Shown here: positions 10,099-19,196 of the stretch, piece after piece
Numbering within the stretch: position 1 is the first letter of the stretch
How the letters are laid out: the number at the start of each line of letters is the position of its first letter
Assembly: GCF_015773195.1 (NCBI RefSeq)
Contig: NZ_JADWYK010000002.1
Span: forward strand, 515,145-579,144
Source of the DNA: Hymenobacter guriensis
Lineage (GTDB): Bacteria > Bacteroidota > Bacteroidia > Cytophagales > Hymenobacteraceae
Direction: 5' to 3'
DNA length: 64,000 nt
Notes under the pieces: generated by a model
What the model was told of the DNA's origin: nothing
What the model saw: the letters and a program-made list of their open reading frames with translations, nothing else
Databases searched by the model: none
Made by a program: the position numbers and the translations under genes

Positions 10099-10641
10099 TT
10101 AGCCGTTCGACTTAAAGGAGTTCATGATCTGCTTGGCTACCATTTCCCACTCCGGCTTCTGACGGTCGGCGCAGGTGAAGGTGCACATCAGCAGTTTGCC
10201 TTCCACGTCGGTGAAGAAGATCAGGTTGTATACTTCGTGACCAAGTTCGGGCTTCATCAGCTCCAGGTAACCAACCTGACGGCCGCTGATTTCCTTCATG
10301 CCTTTGCCAAACCAGCGGGCATTGGGAAACTGCTTGGTGTAGGTTTTGATGAAGTTGTCCGAGTACATCTGGATCATGTCCTGATCCGCGGTGTTGTCGG
10401 TGTACGTGAAGGAGATGCTGGCCTGCTTGTTATTGGTGTAGATCAGGCTGGGACGGCTCTGCGCTTTGGCGTAGAGGAAGTCCATCTGCTGCTCACTCAT
10501 CACCTCAAAACCTTTGGGGATAAGAATTTCAACACGCTCGCTCAATACGCGCTTTTTGATGAGTTCTACCTCAGCAGCGGGGCGGGCAGCCATCAGCAGC
10601 AGCATCAGGCTCAAAACAGGAAGAAGTAAAGCTTTTTTCAT
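10099..10641 (-). CDS. Secreted hypothetical protein, 180 aa
   Basis: The predicted start (MKKALLLPVLSLMLLLMAARPA) gives a clean signal peptide; a longer in-frame extension to 10752 lacks one and is rejected. The mature part starts with VELIKKRVLSERVEILIPKGFEVMSE and has a mixed alpha/beta pattern. The layout (IPKGFEVM, then strands, then a helix ending WEMVAKQIMNSFK) resembles small secreted proteins of the PsbP/DUF1795 type that bind lipids or act in stress responses. This is a fold-level guess, and I do not recognise a named family with confidence. It is convergent with the M28 gene and probably monocistronic. Confidence 0.85.
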   Translation of the reverse strand: MKKALLLPVLSLMLLLMAARPAAEVELIKKRVLSERVEILIPKGFEVMSEQQMDFLYAKAQSRPSLIYTNNKQASISFTYTDNTADQDMIQMYSDNFIKTYTKQFPNARWFGKGMKEISGRQVGYLELMKPELGHEVYNLIFFTDVEGKLLMCTFTCADRQKPEWEMVAKQIMNSFKSNG

Positions 10642-10672
10642 GGTCGTAGGCTGAAAAAAGTGAGTAATCAAA

Positions 10673-10960
10673 ATGAATCCGGATTCCGACGTATACCTTG
10701 GAGGCGCCTTCGGATATCTCAAGTTAAGAACAAAATCCGATGTTCCAAGCATTCTGATAGAAAAATATCATTATGCCGGAACAGTGGTAAGCCAGAAGGC
10801 GCTTGGCAAGCTAATAGCGGAAAAGACTATTTCGCTTAACCGTTGCAAAGTTAATGGTTTAGACGAGACATGGCATCAAAAAGTTCTAAAAATATTCGGC
10901 GCTTTCTATTCTAATTATTACTGGATTAAATCCAATGAATATAGCCGCTATAAGCCCTGA
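10673..10960 (+). CDS. Doubtful AT-rich ORF, 95 aa
   Basis: This open frame fills the 334-bp gap between two minus-strand genes. It is clearly more AT-rich than its neighbours. The translation (with segments such as KVLKIFGAFYSNYYWIKS) has no recognisable domain and there is no evident promoter. The region must also hold the promoter of the minus-strand gene that starts at 10641. It may be a decayed or recently acquired fragment, or simply a non-coding interval that happens to be open. Confidence 0.22.
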   Translation: MNPDSDVYLGGAFGYLKLRTKSDVPSILIEKYHYAGTVVSQKALGKLIAEKTISLNRCKVNGLDETWHQKVLKIFGAFYSNYYWIKSNEYSRYKP

Positions 10961-10975
10961 TCTGCCAATCCAGGT

Positions 10976-11872
10976 CTACAGAATATTATTGATCTGTTCC
11001 TTTATTTTTTCCAGTTCTTCCTTCATTTCAACGACTAAGTGCTGAATTGTTGGATCATTGGCCTTGGAGCCAATGGTATTTATTTCGCGCCCCATCTCCT
11101 GGGAAATGAAGGCTAATTTCTTGCCAACGGGCTCCGGAAGAAACACAGTTTCGTTGAAATAGTGCAAATGGCTGACCAACCGCACTTTTTCCTCGGCGAT
11201 ATCCAGCTTCTCTATATAATACAGAATTTCCTGCTCAAATCGGGTGGAGTTGAAATGCTCACTGCTGGTTACCTCCGCCATATGATTCTGAAGCCGCAGC
11301 CTCACCTGCTCAATACGCGTGGGGTCATGTTTTTCTACGTCGGCCAGCAGAATTCGGATTTTGTCGACGTAACCTAAAATTTCTGTAGTTAGCGTCTGGC
11401 CTTCGTCGCGGCGGAACTGGTTGGCGCGGTCGAGGGCTTCCTGCAGCAACGGCAGCAGTTCCTCCCAGGGCACGTTCTCTTCCTCCTCGGTGGCAGCGGA
11501 AGCATCAGTGGGAATGCGTAGGGCGCCAGGCAGGGCATGAGCCAAGGCAATAAGCTGCTCAGTGGAAAGCCCCAGTTCCTGGTTGACTTCCGAAAGCTCC
11601 TGCCAGGCAGTGCGCAACGCGTCTTTATTGACGATAGAACCCTGCGTGCCGGTTGCCCGTGGGCGCGTGAACTCAAGGTTAAGGTTGACTTTGCCCCGCA
11701 CCAGCTGCCTGGCCACGAGGTTACGGATTTCCAGCTCCCGGTCCTGCAGAAAGCGCGGCAGCCGCAAGCTCAAGTCCAGGGTTTTCGAGTTGAGCGACTT
11801 TATTTCGACCGAAGCAGAGTACCGTTCGGTGTCACGCTGGGCGCTGCCGAAGCCGGTCATTGAATACAGCAT
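10976..11872 (-). CDS. yicC: YicC/YloC-family endoribonuclease
   Basis: The 298-aa product begins with the family hallmark MTGFGSAQRDT a few residues in. It then runs through the YicC N-terminal domain (SLNSKTLDLSLRLPRFL ... ELEIRNLVARQLVRGKVNL) and ends in the conserved C-terminal domain (AFISQEMGREINTIGSKAND), close to the usual length of about 290 aa. E. coli YicC and B. subtilis YloC are described as RNases, with a role in small-RNA turnover for YicC. It is divergent from the TonB receptor gene at 12014, with 141 bp between the starts. Confidence 0.93.
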   Translation of the reverse strand: MLYSMTGFGSAQRDTERYSASVEIKSLNSKTLDLSLRLPRFLQDRELEIRNLVARQLVRGKVNLNLEFTRPRATGTQGSIVNKDALRTAWQELSEVNQELGLSTEQLIALAHALPGALRIPTDASAATEEEENVPWEELLPLLQEALDRANQFRRDEGQTLTTEILGYVDKIRILLADVEKHDPTRIEQVRLRLQNHMAEVTSSEHFNSTRFEQEILYYIEKLDIAEEKVRLVSHLHYFNETVFLPEPVGKKLAFISQEMGREINTIGSKANDPTIQHLVVEMKEELEKIKEQINNIL

Positions 11873-11952
11873 AGAGAAAAGAATAGGGAGGTTTGAGAGG
11901 CAAAAATACGCTTTTAGCGAGTGCCATCGGGGCGTAACATAAGCATAATATT

Positions 11953-11989
11953 GCCGTCATGCTGGCATAATGACGGCCGGGTACTTTTG
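11953..11989 (+). promoter_or_regulatory. Promoter of the TonB receptor gene with an upstream dyad
   Basis: TACTTTTG (11982-11989) is a good -7 element 24 bp before the ATG. An 8-bp perfect inverted repeat, GCCGTCAT-N9-ATGACGGC, ends 4 bp before it (11953-11977). The dyad would lie between the -33 and -7 elements, where a repressor would block RNA polymerase. The operator role is an inference. Confidence 0.5.
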
Positions 11990-12013
11990 CGGCACAAAAC
12001 AACCCATCTGGCT

Positions 12014-14803
12014 ATGCAACGTTCTTTCCTAGTGCTGCTTATGCTGTTGACAAGCACCTGGGCCCTGGCCCAGCAAGGCACGCTCAGCGGCAACGTGAAA
12101 GACAAAAAAACCGGCGAGGCCGTTATTGGCGCCACGGTGCTGGTAACGGGCACCATTCAGGCCGCTCCCGTGGAGGTAGATGGCCACTATACTCTAAAGC
12201 TGGAACCGGGAACCTACAGTATCACCATTACCAACATCGGCTACAAGCCCCAAACCTTCCCCGGTATTGCGGTGCGCGCCGACGCCACTACCACCCTGAA
12301 TGCTACGCTGGAGGAAAATACCACGACGCTGGAAGGCGTGACGGTGACCGGGCAGAAGCAAACCGGTACGGAGGTAGCCCTGATTCAGGACCTGCGCAAA
12401 AGTGAGGTAGTCGTGAGCGGGATGTCGAACGACCAAATTGTAAAATCCCTGGACCGCGACGCGGCCGAAGTGGTAAAGCGCATTCCGGGCGTGACGATTC
12501 AGAACAATGCCTTCGTGGTCATCCGGGGGCTGTCGGAACGCTACAACACGGTGCTGCTGAACGACGCCCTCACGCCTTCGGCCGAAACCGATACCCGCTC
12601 GTTCTCCTTTGATGTGCTGCCCAGCTCGGTTATCGACCGGATTCTGGTGTTCAAGTCGGGGGCACCGGAGCTGCCCGGCGAAATGGGCGGGGGCGTAGTG
12701 AAGGTGTACACCAAGAACTCCGCCATTGAGAACGGCACCACGTTTTCCTTTTCCAGCTCTTACCGCGCCGGCACCACGCTCAGCGCCTTCCAGCGGGCCA
12801 ACAACTCCCCTACCGACTGGCTGGGCTTCGACAACTCGCAACGCACGCTGCCCAGCGGCACGCCCGGCACGGTATCTTCGGACAACGCCACGCCGGAGCA
12901 GCTGGCCGCCGCGGGCCGCTCCTTGCGCAACGACTGGAGCATGCGCAACGTGACGGCGCGGCCGGACCTGCGCGCTTCGCTAGGCCTTACGCGCCGCCTG
13001 ATGCTGGGCAGCGCTGACCTGACGAACGTTACTTCTCTTTCTTATTCCAACACACTGGAGCAGTACACCGTAAGCCGGGCGCGCTACAACCAGCCCTCGG
13101 GAGGCACCATTCAGCGGCAGTTTGGCTACGAAGACCAGCAGAGTACGGCCGGAGTGCGCCTAGGCATCGTGCACAACTGGGCAGTGCGGCTGAATCCGCG
13201 CCACAAAGTGGAGTTCCGCAACCTGTTCAACCAGATTGGGGCCGACCAGACGGTGCTACGTACCGGCGTAAACGAAGCCGACGGCTACGACCGGCGCGAC
13301 TACGCCTTCCATTACACCAGCCGCACTATCTATTCGGGCCAGCTGCAGGGCACCCACACGCTGGGCGGACACGAAAACACCACCGTGAGTTGGACCGGCG
13401 GCTACAACTACGTGAACCGCGACGAGCCTGACTTCCGCCGGGCCCGCACCCAGCGCGAACTGGGCACCGACGACCCGTTTCGCGTAACCATCGGGCGGGA
13501 GCTGGTAGAAACCAGCCGCTTCTATTCCGACCTGCAGGAAAGCACCTACATGCTAAGCGGCCAAGTGGAGCGCCGCCTCACGGGCCGCGACACCACCGGT
13601 GCCAGCGCCTTCAAGCTGCGGGCCGGCTTTTACACCGAGCGCAAAAGCCGGGACTTCAACGCCCGCCTGCTGGGCTTCGTGCGCGGCACCGAAAATGGCT
13701 TCGACAACAGCATTCTGACGCGCCCTATCGACCAGGTATTTTCGCCGGAGAACTTTGGGCCGGAGAAGCTGCAGCTGGACGAAGTGCGCAACCCCAGCCG
13801 CAACTACACCGCCGACAACACCCTCATTGCCGGCTACGTGGGTACCACGGCGCCCATCAGCGACAAAGTGAACCTCTCGGGTGGGGTGCGCATCGAGTAC
13901 AACGACCGGCAGGTAAACACCGCCACCCTGGGCGACGAGCCGGTGAATACCCGCGAGAAGCGCACTATTGTAATGCCCTCGTTCAACTCCACCTACAACT
14001 TTACGCTGCGTAGCCTGCTGCGGGCCGCCGCCAGCGTGACGGTGAACCGCCCCGAGTTCCGGGAACAGGCCCTCTATCCTTACTACGACTTCAACAACAC
14101 CGCGCTGATTATCGGCAACCCGGAGCTGAAAACGGCCACCATCTACAATGCCGACCTGCGTTACGAGTTTTACCCCAGTCCCACGGAAATGCTGTCGGGC
14201 GGCGTGTTCTACAAGTATTTTAACGATGCCATTGAGCAGACGCAGCAGCCTGCCAGCGGCTCTTTGCCCAACATCAAGCCCGCCAACGCCAATGCGGCCT
14301 ACGACTACGGTGCCGAGATTGAGCTGCGCAAGTCGTTGGCCGGCCTGGGCGGAGCCGACATCTGGAACCGCTTTTCGGTACTGCTGAACGCCTCCGTGAT
14401 TCGGAGCCGGGTGGATCTGAGCAGCGACTCCTCGCAGATTGCCCGCCGCCCGCTGCAAGGTCAGTCGCCCTACGTGGTGAATGCAGGTCTTTTCTACCAG
14501 GATACCGACCGTGGCCTGCAGCTGAACGTGCAGTACAACGTGGTAGGCAAGCGCATTTTCCTGGTAGGCAACCGCGACATCTTCACCATCTACGAAATGC
14601 CGCGCAACGTGCTGGACATTGCCGTGACCAAGAGCATCGGGCAGCGTCTGGAAATCAAGGGCGGTATTCAGGACGTGTTCAACCAGGCGGTGCGCCAGGT
14701 GCAGGATGTGGACTTCGACGCCAAGATTACCAGCGCCGATCGGGACTTTGCCCGCTACCGCCGGGGCCAGTACAGCACCCTCGGGCTGGTGTACCGCTTC
14801 TAA
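12014..14803 (+). CDS. TonB-dependent receptor with CarboxypepD_reg-like N-domain
   Basis: The 929-aa outer-membrane receptor starts with a signal peptide (FLVLLMLLTSTWALAQ). A carboxypeptidase-regulatory-like beta-sandwich follows (about 22-105: GTLSGNVKDKKTGEAVIGATV). Then comes the plug (about 130-240, with RIPGVTIQNN, VIRGLSERYNTVLLND and ELPGEMGGGVVKVYTKN) and a beta-barrel ending in the classic terminal strand STLGLVYRF. ATG 12014 is preferred to the earlier in-frame start at 11921, because the -7 element lies between them and because of the signal peptide. The substrate cannot be read from the sequence. The next gene encodes a T9SS-exported beta-helix protein, and the two may form a functional pair. 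Confidence 0.94.
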   Translation: MQRSFLVLLMLLTSTWALAQQGTLSGNVKDKKTGEAVIGATVLVTGTIQAAPVEVDGHYTLKLEPGTYSITITNIGYKPQTFPGIAVRADATTTLNATLEENTTTLEGVTVTGQKQTGTEVALIQDLRKSEVVVSGMSNDQIVKSLDRDAAEVVKRIPGVTIQNNAFVVIRGLSERYNTVLLNDALTPSAETDTRSFSFDVLPSSVIDRILVFKSGAPELPGEMGGGVVKVYTKNSAIENGTTFSFSSSYRAGTTLSAFQRANNSPTDWLGFDNSQRTLPSGTPGTVSSDNATPEQLAAAGRSLRNDWSMRNVTARPDLRASLGLTRRLMLGSADLTNVTSLSYSNTLEQYTVSRARYNQPSGGTIQRQFGYEDQQSTAGVRLGIVHNWAVRLNPRHKVEFRNLFNQIGADQTVLRTGVNEADGYDRRDYAFHYTSRTIYSGQLQGTHTLGGHENTTVSWTGGYNYVNRDEPDFRRARTQRELGTDDPFRVTIGRELVETSRFYSDLQESTYMLSGQVERRLTGRDTTGASAFKLRAGFYTERKSRDFNARLLGFVRGTENGFDNSILTRPIDQVFSPENFGPEKLQLDEVRNPSRNYTADNTLIAGYVGTTAPISDKVNLSGGVRIEYNDRQVNTATLGDEPVNTREKRTIVMPSFNSTYNFTLRSLLRAAASVTVNRPEFREQALYPYYDFNNTALIIGNPELKTATIYNADLRYEFYPSPTEMLSGGVFYKYFNDAIEQTQQPASGSLPNIKPANANAAYDYGAEIELRKSLAGLGGADIWNRFSVLLNASVIRSRVDLSSDSSQIARRPLQGQSPYVVNAGLFYQDTDRGLQLNVQYNVVGKRIFLVGNRDIFTIYEMPRNVLDIAVTKSIGQRLEIKGGIQDVFNQAVRQVQDVDFDAKITSADRDFARYRRGQYSTLGLVYRF

Positions 14804-14834
14804 CAATAAGGTAACATTCGCCTAAAGAAAGCAT

Positions 14835-14865
14835 AACGCCTTCCGTAGCCCGGGAGGCGTTTTTT
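14835..14865 (+). terminator. Terminator after the TonB receptor gene
   Basis: A 7-bp stem (AACGCCT/AGGCGTT) is followed by a T-run, 31 bp after the receptor stop. Confidence 0.85.
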
Positions 14866-14908
14866 CATAAGTACTTCGCAGCGTCATTTCACCCACGTAT
14901 TTCTGACT

Positions 14909-16516
14909 ATGAAAAAGTTTGTACTTCCTGCTTTCCTGCTCGCCGCGCTGCTCAGTTCCTCCGCTCAACGGGCGAAGGCGCAGGCACCCGTGGTAACGGT
15001 TAAGGACAAGATTACGGCCAACACCACCTGGACTAATAAGAACGTGTACCTGCTCGACGGCTTCGTGCGCGTGGCCGACGGCGCCACGCTCACTATTGAG
15101 CCCGGTACCGTTATCAAAGGCAAAAAAGACACCCAGGGCACGCTGATTGTGGAGCAGGGCGGCAAGCTGCTGGCCGACGGCACGGCCAGCCAGCCCATCG
15201 TCTTCACCTCGAACTCGGAGAAAGGCAAACGCGCCCGCGGCGACTGGGGCGGGGTGATTCTGCTGGGCCGGGCCCCCCAGAACATCAGCGGCACCACGGC
15301 CGTGATTGAGGGCGGCGTGAACGGCGTGTTCGGCGGCACCGTGGCCAACGACAACTCCGGTATCCTGCGCTACGTGCGCATTGAATTCCCCGGCGTGGCC
15401 TTCCAGCCCGACAACGAAATCAACGGCCTGACGCTGGGCGGCGTGGGCTCGGGCACCATCATCGACCATGTACAGGTATCCTACTCCGGCGACGACTCCT
15501 ACGAGTGGTTCGGGGGCAGCGTGAATGCCAAGCACCTGGTAGCCTTCCGCGGGCTGGACGATGACTTCGACTCCGACAATGGCTTCTCGGGCAAAGTACA
15601 GTACGCGGTGAGCCTGCGCGACCCGGAAGTGGCCGACATTTCGGGCTCCAACAGCTTTGAGTCGGACAACGACAAGAACGGCTCGGCCAACTCGCCTAAA
15701 ACCAGTGCGGTTTTCTCGAACGTGAGCAGCTTCCTGCCGGCCTCTACTAGCCTCAACTCCGACTACAAGCGCGCCATGCACATCCGCCGCAACTCGGCTT
15801 TGTCGGTGTTCAACTCGGTCTTCACGGGCTGGCCCACGGGCTTGCTGCTGGATGGTACGCCTTCGGAAGCCAACGCCACGAGCGGGGAGCTGCAAATCAA
15901 GAACACGGTATTGGCCAGCGCCAAAGCCAACTTCGCCGCCGCCTCGGGCAGCGCCTACGACGTAGCCGGCTTCTTCAACGCCGCCACGCGCAACAACCAG
16001 CTCACCACCACCGACGCGCTGGGTTTGAACGCTGATAACTTCAGCCTGACGGCGCCCAAGTTCCTGCCGCAGGCAGCTTCCCTCCTGCAGGCTGGCGCCG
16101 ACTTCACTGATGCCAAAATCAGCGGTGAGTTTTTCGATAAGGTTGCTTTCCGCGGCGCATTTGGCGCCGAAGACTGGACGGCCGGCTGGACCAACTTCGA
16201 CCCGCAGAACACCGACTACGCCAACGGCATCACCACCGCCAGCCGTAAGAAATCCGACCAGCTGGCCGGCCTGAGCGTATACCCCAACCCGGCCGCCGGC
16301 CAAGCCTCGGTGGCCTTCGTACTGCGGCGCGGGGCTACGGCCGCCGTGCGCGTGCTGGACGTGACCGGCCGCGAGGTAGCGCAGCTGAGCCAGCCTACGA
16401 AACTAACCGCGGGCGCGCATGAGCTGCGCCTGCCCAGCCTGAAAGCCGGCGTATACGTGGCCACGGTTGCTACCGAAGAAACCACTCAGGCCGTGCGCTT
16501 CGTGGTAACGCAATAA
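14909..16516 (+). CDS. T9SS-exported beta-helix protein with type A sorting domain
   Basis: The 535-aa protein has a signal peptide (MKKFVLPAFLLAALLSSSAQ). The body carries right-handed beta-helix-like repeats (GATLTIEPGTVIKGKKDTQG; VTGW-like and DGTP turns). The last about 80 residues form a T9SS type A sorting domain: LSVYPNPAAG, VRVLDVTGREV, GVYVATVATEE. Such domains direct export through SprA and are usually cleaved and replaced by lipid anchoring. The gene lies 105 bp after the TonB receptor, but a terminator separates them, so it may have its own promoter. Substrate and role are unknown; an accessory surface protein for the receptor is an inference. Confidence 0.9.
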   Translation: MKKFVLPAFLLAALLSSSAQRAKAQAPVVTVKDKITANTTWTNKNVYLLDGFVRVADGATLTIEPGTVIKGKKDTQGTLIVEQGGKLLADGTASQPIVFTSNSEKGKRARGDWGGVILLGRAPQNISGTTAVIEGGVNGVFGGTVANDNSGILRYVRIEFPGVAFQPDNEINGLTLGGVGSGTIIDHVQVSYSGDDSYEWFGGSVNAKHLVAFRGLDDDFDSDNGFSGKVQYAVSLRDPEVADISGSNSFESDNDKNGSANSPKTSAVFSNVSSFLPASTSLNSDYKRAMHIRRNSALSVFNSVFTGWPTGLLLDGTPSEANATSGELQIKNTVLASAKANFAAASGSAYDVAGFFNAATRNNQLTTTDALGLNADNFSLTAPKFLPQAASLLQAGADFTDAKISGEFFDKVAFRGAFGAEDWTAGWTNFDPQNTDYANGITTASRKKSDQLAGLSVYPNPAAGQASVAFVLRRGATAAVRVLDVTGREVAQLSQPTKLTAGAHELRLPSLKAGVYVATVATEETTQAVRFVVTQ

Positions 16517-16547
16517 GCACCGGCACCCATAGCGCAGCCTGAACCTG

Positions 16548-16577
16548 GGGCGGACACCGAGCGTGTCCGCCCTTTTT
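16548..16577 (+). terminator. Terminator after the beta-helix gene
   Basis: A 10-bp perfect stem (GGGCGGACAC / GTGTCCGCCC) has a 5-nt loop and is followed by TTTTT. Confidence 0.93.
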
Positions 16578-16665
16578 GTGCTGTTTGCCGCCGGGTGATG
16601 ATGCGCTACTACCAGCCAGCAGGCACCTGCAGGTAGCGCAGATAGGGCAACTCAGTTGCTAACGC

Positions 16666-16673
16666 TACTTTTG
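16666..16673 (+). promoter_or_regulatory. -7 promoter element of the glycosyltransferase gene
   Basis: TACTTTTG lies 33 bp upstream of the ATG at 16707. No convincing -33 TTTG was found at the usual spacing. Confidence 0.5.
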
Positions 16674-16706
16674 TTTCTGCTTCGCTTCCTTACCTCCAAT
16701 TGATTG

Positions 16707-17906
16707 ATGCGCATCCTGCACTTGCCCAAGTGGTATCCCAACCGCTACGATGATCAGGATGGCGACTTTGTAGCCCGGCACATTGCAGCCATTGCGCAGG
16801 CCGAGCCCACGGCCCAAACCGCCGTGGTATTTGCCGCCGTAGCGCGCGGCCCCTTGCCTGCTTTAATTAAGGCCGAGCATGACTCCACCGGGCTGGTACC
16901 CACCTGGCGCTACTACTACCGCGCCCGGATTACGGGCCTGAAGCCACTGGATAAACTGCTGAAGCTGCTGCTTTGGCTGGAATGCATGCGCCGGGGCCTT
17001 GGTGCCGTGCGGCAGCACTGGGGCGGCTCTCGCCCCAATATTACGCATGCTCACATCCTGCTGCGCCCGGGCATACTGGCCCTTTGGCTGAAGTGGCGTC
17101 ACCGGATTCCATACCTCATCACCGAAAACTGGACCATTTTTCTGCCCGCCAACGACGGGCGCCGGAGCTGGTTCCGGGGCTGGCTGGCGGGGTGGCTGGT
17201 AAAGCAGGCCGGTGCCTATACGCCCGTTTCGGATGACCTGCGCCGGGCTCTGGTGCGGCTGGGCGGCGTGAACCTGCATACCGTCATCATCCCGAATGTG
17301 GTGGATACGGAGCTGTTTCACCTGCCGGCTGAGTCCGTGCCCCGCCAAGGTCTGCTGAACGTAGCTGCCTTCAACGAGCAGGCCAAAAACCTGAGTGGCA
17401 CTTTGCGCACGGTAGCCCGCCTGCGCAGCCAGCGGCCCGGGTTGCATCTGCACCTGCGTATTGCCGGTTATGGTCCGGCGGAGGCCCAGATGCACCAGTT
17501 GGCCGCCGACCTGGGCCTGCTGGCTGATGGCACGGTGGAGTTTCTGGGCAAGCTCACGCCCAGGCAGGTAGCGGCCGAAATGCAGCGTGCCCAGGTATTC
17601 GTGCTGTTTTCCAATTACGAAAACCTGCCCTGCGTTTTGATTGAGGCTCAGGCCAGCGGCCTGCCGGTGGTAGCTACTCGCGTGAATGGCGTGCCCGAAA
17701 TGGTGCCCGAAGACGGCTCCTGCGGCCTGCTGGTACCGGCCGGCGACGAGGCGGCCCTGGCCGAAGCCCTCCTCACGGCCCTACAGGCGCCGGCCGGCCG
17801 CTTCGATGCCGGCGCTATGCGGGCCCGGGCCGTTAGCCAATTCAGCTATTCGGCGGTGGGCGCGGCTTTCTGGCGGGTGTACCGGCAGCTGCCGACGCAG
17901 GCGTAG
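16707..17906 (+). CDS. GT4-type glycosyltransferase
   Basis: The 399-aa protein has the two-Rossmann (GT-B) layout. The N-terminal acceptor domain begins MRILHLPKWYPNRYDDQDGDF. The C-terminal donor domain carries IIPNVVDTELF, LLNVAAFNEQAKN, LRIAGYGPAE and the nucleotide-sugar binding segment NYENLPCVLIEAQASGLPVVATRVNGVPEM, with the E-x7-E-like motif of retaining GT1/GT4 enzymes. ATG 16707 is preferred over the TTG one codon upstream. A flippase gene follows 21 bp later, so the pair likely makes and exports a surface polysaccharide. The sugar specificity cannot be inferred. Confidence 0.92.
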   Translation: MRILHLPKWYPNRYDDQDGDFVARHIAAIAQAEPTAQTAVVFAAVARGPLPALIKAEHDSTGLVPTWRYYYRARITGLKPLDKLLKLLLWLECMRRGLGAVRQHWGGSRPNITHAHILLRPGILALWLKWRHRIPYLITENWTIFLPANDGRRSWFRGWLAGWLVKQAGAYTPVSDDLRRALVRLGGVNLHTVIIPNVVDTELFHLPAESVPRQGLLNVAAFNEQAKNLSGTLRTVARLRSQRPGLHLHLRIAGYGPAEAQMHQLAADLGLLADGTVEFLGKLTPRQVAAEMQRAQVFVLFSNYENLPCVLIEAQASGLPVVATRVNGVPEMVPEDGSCGLLVPAGDEAALAEALLTALQAPAGRFDAGAMRARAVSQFSYSAVGAAFWRVYRQLPTQA

Positions 17907-17927
17907 CTTTACATTTTTCTTCGCCCT

Positions 17928-19196
17928 ATGCTCCGCCGCGTCGCGTACAATTTTGCTGCCCGACTAACTACGGCTCTGCTGAGTTTTGTCGTGGTCTGGC
18001 TGACGGCGCGCTACCTGGGCGCGGCGGGCCGTGGGGCCGTGAGCTTGTTTGTTACGGACTGCGCGGCCCTGCTGCTGTTTATTGGGCTGCTGGGCGGCTC
18101 TTCGCTGATTTACCTGGCCCCGCGCCGCAACCTATGGCACCTGCTGCTGCCGGCCTATGGCTGGGCCTTGGTAGTGTGTGCCACTGGTACCGCAATAGTC
18201 GGATTGCTCCGGCAGCCTGCGTTTTCTTACCTGCTGCATTTAGGCGTACTGAGCTTGTTGCAGGCATTTTTTTCCATCAACTGCGCGCTGCTGCTGGGCC
18301 GGCGCCGCGAAGGCAGCTACAACCTGCTCACGGCGGCGCAGGTGGCTTTGCTGGCGGGCTGCTTGCTGCTGGCCTTCGGGCTGGATGCGCGGTGGCAGGA
18401 AGTGAGCACCTATTATTACGCGTCCTATGTAGCGTTTGGGTTGCCTCTGCTGCTGAGCTTCGGCCCGCTGCTGCGCCTGCCCGACCAGCTGCGGCTGAAC
18501 CTCCGGCTGCGGGCTACCACCCGCGAGCTGGCCCGCCACAGCCGGGGGGCACACTTCTCCAACATCCTGACCTTTGCCAACTACCGCCTCAGCTACTATT
18601 TCGTAGCCTACTATGCCGATGCCCGGGCGGTGGGTATCCTGTCGGTGGGTGTGGCACTGATGGAAGCCATCTGGCTGATTCCGCGCAGCACCGCCCTGGT
18701 GCAGTATGTAGATATGGTGCACACGGCCGGCACCGGCCCACTGCCCACCGCTGCCTTACGCGTGGCGCGTCTCACAGTAGCCGGCACCCTGGCAGCGGTG
18801 CTGGTGCTTATCGGGCTGCCGGCAGAGTTACTGAGCAGGGTCTTCGGGGCTGAGTTTGGGGCAGCTCGCCCGGTTATGCTGCTGCTGGCGCCCGGCGTGG
18901 TGGTTATGGCTGTGCAGCTGCTGGTGAGTAGCTATTTCGCGGCCCAGGCCCGCTACCGGATCAACAATGCCGCCGCCACGCTGGGCCTGACTGTCACGCT
19001 GATTTGCTGCGCCCTGCTTATTTCGAAGCTGGGCATCCGGGGAGCAGCGCTGGCTTCCACCTGCTCCTATGTGGCCTCTACCGTTTTCCTGCTGTGGCAC
19101 TTCTGGCGGGCCACCGGCAGCGGGTTGGGGGCATTCTTGCCAGGCTGGGCCGATGTGGCGTATGGCTGGCGGCTGTTGCAACAACGCTGGCGTTAG
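17928..19196 (+). CDS. Polysaccharide flippase/oligosaccharide transporter (Wzx-like, MATE/MVF fold)
   Basis: The 422-aa, highly hydrophobic protein has about 12 membrane segments. It opens RVAYNFAARLTTALLSFVVV and has the conserved turn ARYLGAAGRGAVSLF near residue 30, typical of the polysaccharide-synthesis (Wzx/RfbX) family. Such proteins flip lipid-linked oligosaccharides across the inner membrane. It follows the glycosyltransferase gene closely and overlaps the end of the convergent methyltransferase gene by 4 bp, with no terminator between them. The substrate is unknown. Confidence 0.87.
   Translation: MLRRVAYNFAARLTTALLSFVVVWLTARYLGAAGRGAVSLFVTDCAALLLFIGLLGGSSLIYLAPRRNLWHLLLPAYGWALVVCATGTAIVGLLRQPAFSYLLHLGVLSLLQAFFSINCALLLGRRREGSYNLLTAAQVALLAGCLLLAFGLDARWQEVSTYYYASYVAFGLPLLLSFGPLLRLPDQLRLNLRLRATTRELARHSRGAHFSNILTFANYRLSYYFVAYYADARAVGILSVGVALMEAIWLIPRSTALVQYVDMVHTAGTGPLPTAALRVARLTVAGTLAAVLVLIGLPAELLSRVFGAEFGAARPVMLLLAPGVVVMAVQLLVSSYFAAQARYRINNAAATLGLTVTLICCALLISKLGIRGAALASTCSYVASTVFLLWHFWRATGSGLGAFLPGWADVAYGWRLLQQRWR

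Noticed and set aside
10673..10960. Firm gene call for the 95-aa AT-rich frame
   Set aside because: There is no promoter, family motif or coding bias to support it, so it is listed only at low confidence.
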